Source: Opitutaceae bacterium
Lineage (GTDB): Bacteria > Verrucomicrobiota > Verrucomicrobiia > Opitutales > Opitutaceae
Direction of reading: 5' to 3'
Length of the DNA stretch: 8,803 bases
NCBI GenBank assembly: GCA_031282705.1
Contig: JAITDF010000018.1
Span: forward strand, 1-8,803
Part shown: one piece after another, positions 5,863 to 8,803 of the stretch
How positions within the stretch are numbered: position 1 is the stretch's first letter
Layout of the letters: the number at the start of each line of letters is the position of its first letter
Notes under the pieces: generated by a model
Database searches by the model: none
Told to the model about the DNA's origin: nothing
What the model saw: the letters and a program-made list of their open reading frames with translations, nothing else
Position numbers and translations under genes: made by a program

Positions 5863-7029
5863 ATGGGAAAAACTCTTCCAGTCATTCGCTGCTCCGGGCT
5901 CGACCGGCTCTTGCGCTGCCCCGGCTCGCGCGTGCTCGCGCCGCTGGTGCGCCGGCGTGGCGATGAGTCGGCGGCGTGGGAGGGCACGCTGTTGCACTGG
6001 CGCATCGCAGACGGGGCGATTGCCAGTCTCGGCGCGTTCGGGCCGGAGGGCGGGCTTCCGCCGCCACGCGTGCCGGAAAACTACACGCTGCCCGCGGGCG
6101 TCGGCTGGGTGCGCGAATACTGCCTCGCCCAACTTGGCATCGTGCCGGCAGACAGTTCGCTCGAAGTCGAATCGGGTTTCGCCTACGAATTCGACGGCTT
6201 CATTCTCAGCGGTCACATCGACGCGTTTGCCATTACCGCCGACGGCGAGGCGGCATGGGGGTTTGATTGGAAAACCGGGCGCAACCCTGTCGATCCCGCA
6301 GATCAAAACTGGCAGGTGCTCGGCTACATCGCCCTGCTGAAACGCGCCTTCCCGGCGTTGCAGGAGGTGACGTTTCGCATCGTTCAGCCGTGGAACAGCG
6401 AGAAAGAGGGCAACCCGCGCATCAGCGAAACCACCCTCGACGGCACCGGGCTCGACGGTGCCGCGCGCGTGCTCGGTGACCGCGTGCGCGACGCACTCGC
6501 CCGCGAAGACGAACTCGACAGCGGCCTGGCGCAATGCCGGTGGTGCCCCGCCGGCATACAGTGCCCGGCCATACAAAAGGAAATTATATATATGAAAGCC
6601 AACCTCACGCCGGAGCTTCTGGCGAAAATAAAAGCGGAGGCGGATGACGCGCTCCTGGGCGACATGGTTGTCGCCGCCCGCACGGTCAAGCCGGCCGTCG
6701 AGCAGGCCGAGGCGCTGTTGAATGCGCGCCTCGAAAAAACCGAGGCCGTGCAGGCCGGCTGCGGCATCTGCATCACGCGCCGGCTGGGGCGGGGCAAATA
6801 CACCGCGCTCCACCCGGACGCAATATACAACGAACTCGCCGCGATGCTTCCGCCCGACCGGCTCGCGCCCGCGCTCGACTACCCGGTCACGCGAATAAAG
6901 GATGCCATCGCGGACAGCCTCGGCGTGCCGAAAAAGGGCAAGGCGCCAATCACGGCGGACTCAATTTTCAATGCCAAACTCGCGCCGCACTTCGAGCAGG
7001 GCGTGCGCGTGGAACTTATTTTCTCATGA
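5863..7029 (+). CDS. DUF2800-like PD-(D/E)XK exonuclease with Fe-S cysteines (RecB/Cas4 type)
   Basis: This is a 388-aa protein. Nuclease motifs appear in order: EGTLLH (40-45, candidate metal-binding His45), SGHIDAF (116-122, Asp120), FDWKTGR (134-140, Asp135 and Lys137) and QNWQVLGY (148-155, the Q-x-x-x-Y-like motif). Cys19 in RCPGS near the N-terminus, together with Cys225, Cys228 and Cys234 in CRWCPAGIQC, matches the four-cysteine Fe-S layout of Cas4/AddB-type nucleases. The C-terminal 145 residues are helical with a GRGKYT turn, as is usual in DUF2800 proteins. The likely role is resecting DNA ends to provide single strands for RecT. ATG 5863 is preferred, with GGAAG 11 bases upstream; a TTG at 5845 would add six residues. 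An internal ATG at 6592 follows an AT-rich run and could be a secondary start, though the domain is continuous. Confidence 0.85.
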   Translation: MGKTLPVIRCSGLDRLLRCPGSRVLAPLVRRRGDESAAWEGTLLHWRIADGAIASLGAFGPEGGLPPPRVPENYTLPAGVGWVREYCLAQLGIVPADSSLEVESGFAYEFDGFILSGHIDAFAITADGEAAWGFDWKTGRNPVDPADQNWQVLGYIALLKRAFPALQEVTFRIVQPWNSEKEGNPRISETTLDGTGLDGAARVLGDRVRDALAREDELDSGLAQCRWCPAGIQCPAIQKEIIYMKANLTPELLAKIKAEADDALLGDMVVAARTVKPAVEQAEALLNARLEKTEAVQAGCGICITRRLGRGKYTALHPDAIYNELAAMLPPDRLAPALDYPVTRIKDAIADSLGVPKKGKAPITADSIFNAKLAPHFEQGVRVELIFS

Positions 7030-7117
7030 GCGCGGTGAATACAATATCATTTTTCAGGGCATGGCAAGGCATGGCGCGGCAGGGCTGGGCAAGGCATGGC
7101 TCGGCAGGGCAAGGCAT

Positions 7118-7140
7118 GGTTTCAAAATTTCTATTTTCTT
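7118..7140 (+). repeat. AT-rich box, copy 1
   Basis: This 23-base box starts GGTTTCAAAATTTC and ends in CTATTTTCTT, followed by GGCGCGGC. It agrees with the copy at 7251-7273 at 20 of 23 positions, and the following GGCGCGGC is also identical. The two copies lie 133 bases apart. Confidence 0.9.
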
Positions 7141-7250
7141 GGCGCGGCGGGGCAGGGCTTGGCATGGCAAGGCGTGTCGGCGCTTGGCTTGGCATGGCCG
7201 GGCACGGCAGTGCCGGGCATGGCATGGCATGGCGGATCAGGGCGAGGCGA

Positions 7251-7273
7251 GGTTTCAATTTTTCTATTTTCTC
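7251..7273 (+). repeat. AT-rich box, copy 2
   Basis: This 23-base box starts GGTTTCAATTTTTC and ends CTATTTTCTC, followed by GGCGCGGC. The only differences from copy 1 are AA to TT at box positions 9-10 and T to C at position 23. It separates GGCNN blocks B and C. Confidence 0.9.
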
Positions 7274-7362
7274 GGCGCGGCACGGCGGGGCGAGGCAGTG
7301 CAAGGCGAGGCATGGCATGGCATGGCAATATTTGGATCGTTAACACCGAACTCATATAACAT

Positions 7363-7947
7363 ATGAAAACAATAAACATAACCATAGTTGGGGTAACAGC
7401 TTTGTTGCAGCATCGCTTCGGCGAGCACAGCGAGGTTTCCGTGCAAAAGAGCACGCGGCGCATTGCGATGCAGACCGACGAGACACCGAGGCAGGCGGCG
7501 GAAAAGGTGTGCTATAAAAACAAGGACGGCCAGTTCTACTTTCCCGGCGCCGCCATCGCGCGTCTGCTCCGGGAGGCGGGCGGAAACCACAAGCTGAAAA
7601 ACAGCCGCAAGAGCATCAAATACATCGTGCCAGCGGCAATCCTTGTTCCGCAGGACACCATCATTATCACGAACGGCGACGGGAAAACGCCCGCGAAGGA
7701 TTTCGAGGTTGATTCGCGGCCCGTCGTCATCCCGGCGACGAAGGGGCGCATCATGCGGCACCGCCCGCGTTTTGACAACTGGAGCGCGTCATTCTCCGTC
7801 GAGGTCGATGACGACATGCTCCCGGTCGAGTTTATACAGCAGCTTTTGACAGAGGGCGGCAGCAAGATAGGCATCGGCGATTTCAGGCCGGAAAAGGGCG
7901 GGCCGTTCGGTCGGTTCCGCGTAACGGAATTCAAACAACAAAAATGA
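7363..7947 (+). CDS. Conserved phage protein with GIGDFRP/GRF motif (possibly RAMP-like)
   Basis: This is a 194-aa protein starting MKTINITIVGVTALLQHRFG: a beta strand followed by a 'T-x-LL-x-HRFG' turn. FPGAAIARLLREAGG (60-74), VDSRPVVIPATKGRIMRHRP (116-135) and the glycine-rich C-terminus GSKIGIGDFRPEKGGPFGRF (166-185) recur in a family I recall from phage genomes with recombination genes. The glycine-rich loop and the strand-first N-terminus resemble RAMP/Cas7-type RNA-binding folds. That resemblance is by eye only, and an ssDNA-binding role is a guess. The gene starts 34 bases after the GGCNN array with no Shine-Dalgarno and an A-rich start region. Its stop overlaps the next gene's ATG. 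Confidence 0.75.
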   Translation: MKTINITIVGVTALLQHRFGEHSEVSVQKSTRRIAMQTDETPRQAAEKVCYKNKDGQFYFPGAAIARLLREAGGNHKLKNSRKSIKYIVPAAILVPQDTIIITNGDGKTPAKDFEVDSRPVVIPATKGRIMRHRPRFDNWSASFSVEVDDDMLPVEFIQQLLTEGGSKIGIGDFRPEKGGPFGRFRVTEFKQQK

Positions 7948-8327
7948 CACACGCACACACTCACCCTTTCCGCCGCGAGGAATTATTGAGCGCGTTTGAC
8001 CGGCTCTCCGTGCTGCGTGATGTCATCGAGCACTACCCGCTCTCGAACGTGGACATCGCCACCGCCGCCGTGGACGTGGTGTTGAAAGACCTGTCGGAGC
8101 GCGCCGGATTCCGCGCCATTTTCGACGGTCTGAAAATCCGCGAAAACATCACGGACAAGGCCACGCCTTTTGACGCCCTGCGCGAGTATTTAATCACGGC
8201 CGTCGCGCGCGTCATTGTTTATTCCGCGCCGCCCGTCACGCCGCCCGCCGCCCGCGTGCCGGTGGCTCCAGTGCCCGCCGTCGCCGCCGCCACCACCATT
8301 GAACCAGCGGAGCTTGAATTCGCATGA
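7944..8327 (+). CDS. Hypothetical 127-aa protein
   Basis: The product is not recognised. Residues about 10-92 look helical (REELLSAFDRLSVLRDVIEH; DATPFDALREYL-like segment at 71-83), and residues 95-127 are a Pro/Ala/Val-rich tail ending EPAELEFA. The N-terminus is histidine-rich (MTHAHTHPF). Both ends are ATGA overlaps, with the stop of the preceding gene and the start of the nuclease-like gene, so translation is probably coupled. It is likely a small partner protein of the surrounding DNA-processing genes, though nothing in the sequence proves this. Confidence 0.65.
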   Translation: MTHAHTHPFRREELLSAFDRLSVLRDVIEHYPLSNVDIATAAVDVVLKDLSERAGFRAIFDGLKIRENITDKATPFDALREYLITAVARVIVYSAPPVTPPAARVPVAPVPAVAAATTIEPAELEFA

Positions 8328-8803
8328 GCGCACACATGGAACTTTCCGACCTTCCGCCGGCGCTGCGAGCGCAGGCGGAGGCTCAACTTTCCCCGCGAGG
8401 GGACGCTACCAAGGGCACCTGTGACAGGCGGGCGGCATCGGGTGAAACCGGTGCCGCCCAAATGGGCGGCCCCGCGCAACTTTCCCCGAAAGGGGACACA
8501 GCAGGCACCGGCACCGGTGTCTCTAAATCAGGCACCGCCAGGCGGGTGGCCCCGGATAAAACCGGGGCCACCCAAATGGGCGGGAAAAACTTGGAGCCGT
8601 GGCGCGCGCCGAGGCTGAATATAAACACCGCAACAGAGGCGCAGCTTGTCGCGGAGTATAAAAAATTCTCCCGCCACATTGATGAGAAATTCTTCGCGAA
8701 GAAAACAGGGACTCGCCGCCAGCAGGCGGGGCCGCGCCAGCCGAACAGGACCGAGGCGGCGTTTCGCGACTGGTTCCTGTCACATCACATGGTTGCGGAG
8801 CAC
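8324..8803 (+). CDS. N-terminal part of a probable DUF1064/VRR-type nuclease with repeat-expanded linker (partial)
   Basis: The frame is open to the window edge (160 residues visible). Residues 8-22 (SDLPPALRAQAEAQL) resemble the short N-terminal helix seen before PD-(D/E)XK resolvase-like domains in phage proteins. Residues 139-160 (QPNRTEAAFRDWFLSHHMVA onward) resemble the N-x-TE-x-x-[FY] opening of DUF1064/VRR nuclease domains. The catalytic residues would lie beyond the window, so the assignment is tentative. Between them, residues 20-87 are encoded by two copies of a palindromic DNA element (8384-8469 and 8477-8583). They give a repetitive peptide (QLSPRGD ... GAAQMGG; QLSPKGD ... GATQMGG). 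The start overlaps the previous stop as ATGA, with GGAG about 11 bases upstream. Confidence 0.6.
   Translation, partial: MSAHMELSDLPPALRAQAEAQLSPRGDATKGTCDRRAASGETGAAQMGGPAQLSPKGDTAGTGTGVSKSGTARRVAPDKTGATQMGGKNLEPWRAPRLNINTATEAQLVAEYKKFSRHIDEKFFAKKTGTRRQQAGPRQPNRTEAAFRDWFLSHHMVAEH
8384..8469 (+). repeat. Palindromic element inserted in frame, copy 1
   Basis: This element contains TCCCC-GCGA-GGGGA (8390-8403), a 5-bp stem capped by a GNRA tetraloop. After a 26-base spacer comes a 12-bp stem, 8430-8441 with 8448-8459, with loop GTGAAA and one T-G wobble. An alternative 7-bp stem, GCCGCCC-AAAT-GGGCGGC, spans 8453-8470. It begins CAACTTTCCCC and ends CAAATGGGCGG, both shared with copy 2. Confidence 0.85.
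8477..8583 (+). repeat. Palindromic element inserted in frame, copy 2
   Basis: This element contains TCCCC-GAAA-GGGGA (8483-8496), again a 5-bp stem with a GNRA loop. A 47-base spacer, which includes CACCGGTG (8512-8519), leads to a perfect 12-bp stem, 8544-8555 with 8562-8573, with loop ATAAAA. It ends with CAAATGGGCGG as copy 1 does. Compared with copy 1 the long stem differs at three pairs, two of them changed on both sides so that pairing is kept. Confidence 0.85.

Larger units (their letters stand above)
7035..7328 (+). repeat. Three-block GGCNN pentanucleotide array with AT-rich boxes
   Basis: This non-coding interval contains three blocks of five-base units of form GGCNN. Block A (7058-7117) has 12 units, block B (7141-7250) has 22 and block C (7274-7328) has 11. 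GGC is kept at nearly every step while the last two bases vary (AT, AA, AG, GA, GC, GG, TT and others). Exceptions include GTCGG, CGCTT, TGCCG, ATCAG and TGCAA, all of which still keep the register. Each block is preceded by a 23-base AT-rich box: 7118-7140 and 7251-7273 are near-identical, and 7035-7057 is a weaker match. The + strand has GG every five bases, so two-layer G-quadruplexes are possible. No family of repeats was recognised. The array breaks an otherwise tightly packed operon. Open frames through it are low-complexity and probably not genes. Confidence 0.9.

Noticed and set aside
6592..7029. Separate gene starting at the internal ATG 6592 after an AT-rich run
   Set aside because: The frame is continuous with the nuclease, and DUF2800 proteins normally carry a similar helical C-terminal part. 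A secondary start is possible but not supported.
7016..7318. Minus-strand frame translating the array as a Pro/Cys/Ala-rich repeat protein (MPCLALHCLA-like)
   Set aside because: A period of five is not a codon multiple, all frames are open because of composition, and no conserved N-terminus or binding site is seen.
7035..7328. GGCNN region considered as a CRISPR array
   Set aside because: The units are five bases long with two variable positions, and the 23-base boxes occur only two or three times. There are no 25-40 base repeats with unique spacers and no cas genes.
7331..7360. Possible promoter TTTGGA ... TATAAC before the 7363 gene
   Set aside because: The TATAAC hexamer ends two bases before the ATG, leaving no room for a normal leader, and the upstream hexamer is a poor -35 match with a doubtful spacing.
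8430..8459. Strong hairpin considered as an intrinsic terminator
   Set aside because: It is inside an open coding frame, is followed by AAATGGGCGG rather than a T run, and belongs to a repeated element.

Overview
The window is a compact, GC-rich stretch in which every supportable gene lies on the + strand. Most genes are short and joined by ATGA stop/start overlaps or gaps of a few bases. This is the layout of an early recombination and DNA-processing module of a temperate phage or prophage-like element. The host cannot be fixed from the sequence. Strong GC bias, several genes with no Shine-Dalgarno but an A-rich start region, and an Mpi-type 'master' DNA invertase (best known from Bacteroides) would suit Verrucomicrobiota (Opitutaceae-like) or a relative. 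That is an inference only.

Layout. Positions 1-645 hold the tail of an upstream gene, a small membrane protein and a 113-aa protein of unknown function. Positions 650-1282 encode a serine recombinase of the Mpi invertase/resolvase type. Positions 1279-2309 hold three small accessory genes: two are clear tandem paralogues and the third ends in an excisionase/MerR-like helix-turn-helix. A small membrane protein follows at 2306-2557. Positions 2562-7029 are the recombination core: a two-part protein with an RMF-like N-terminus and a conserved phage domain, a RecT single-strand annealing protein with a long tail, a coiled-coil phage protein, and a DUF2800-like PD-(D/E)XK nuclease with four candidate Fe-S cysteines.

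The operon is then interrupted by about 330 bp of non-coding DNA (7030-7362). This holds a striking degenerate pentanucleotide array: three blocks of GGCNN units kept in exact 5-base register, each preceded by a 23-base AT-rich box. Downstream come a conserved phage protein with a GIGDFRP...GRF motif (possibly RAMP-like or ssDNA-binding), a 127-aa unknown, and the start of a probable DUF1064/VRR-type nuclease. The linker of that last gene contains two in-frame copies of a palindromic element with GNRA-capped hairpins and covarying stems.

Functionally, the nuclease, RecT and accessory genes form a phage homologous-recombination system (end resection plus strand annealing), with an invertase that may switch a DNA segment not recognisable here. 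The two most unusual things in the window are the GGCNN/AT-box array and the palindromic coding repeats.
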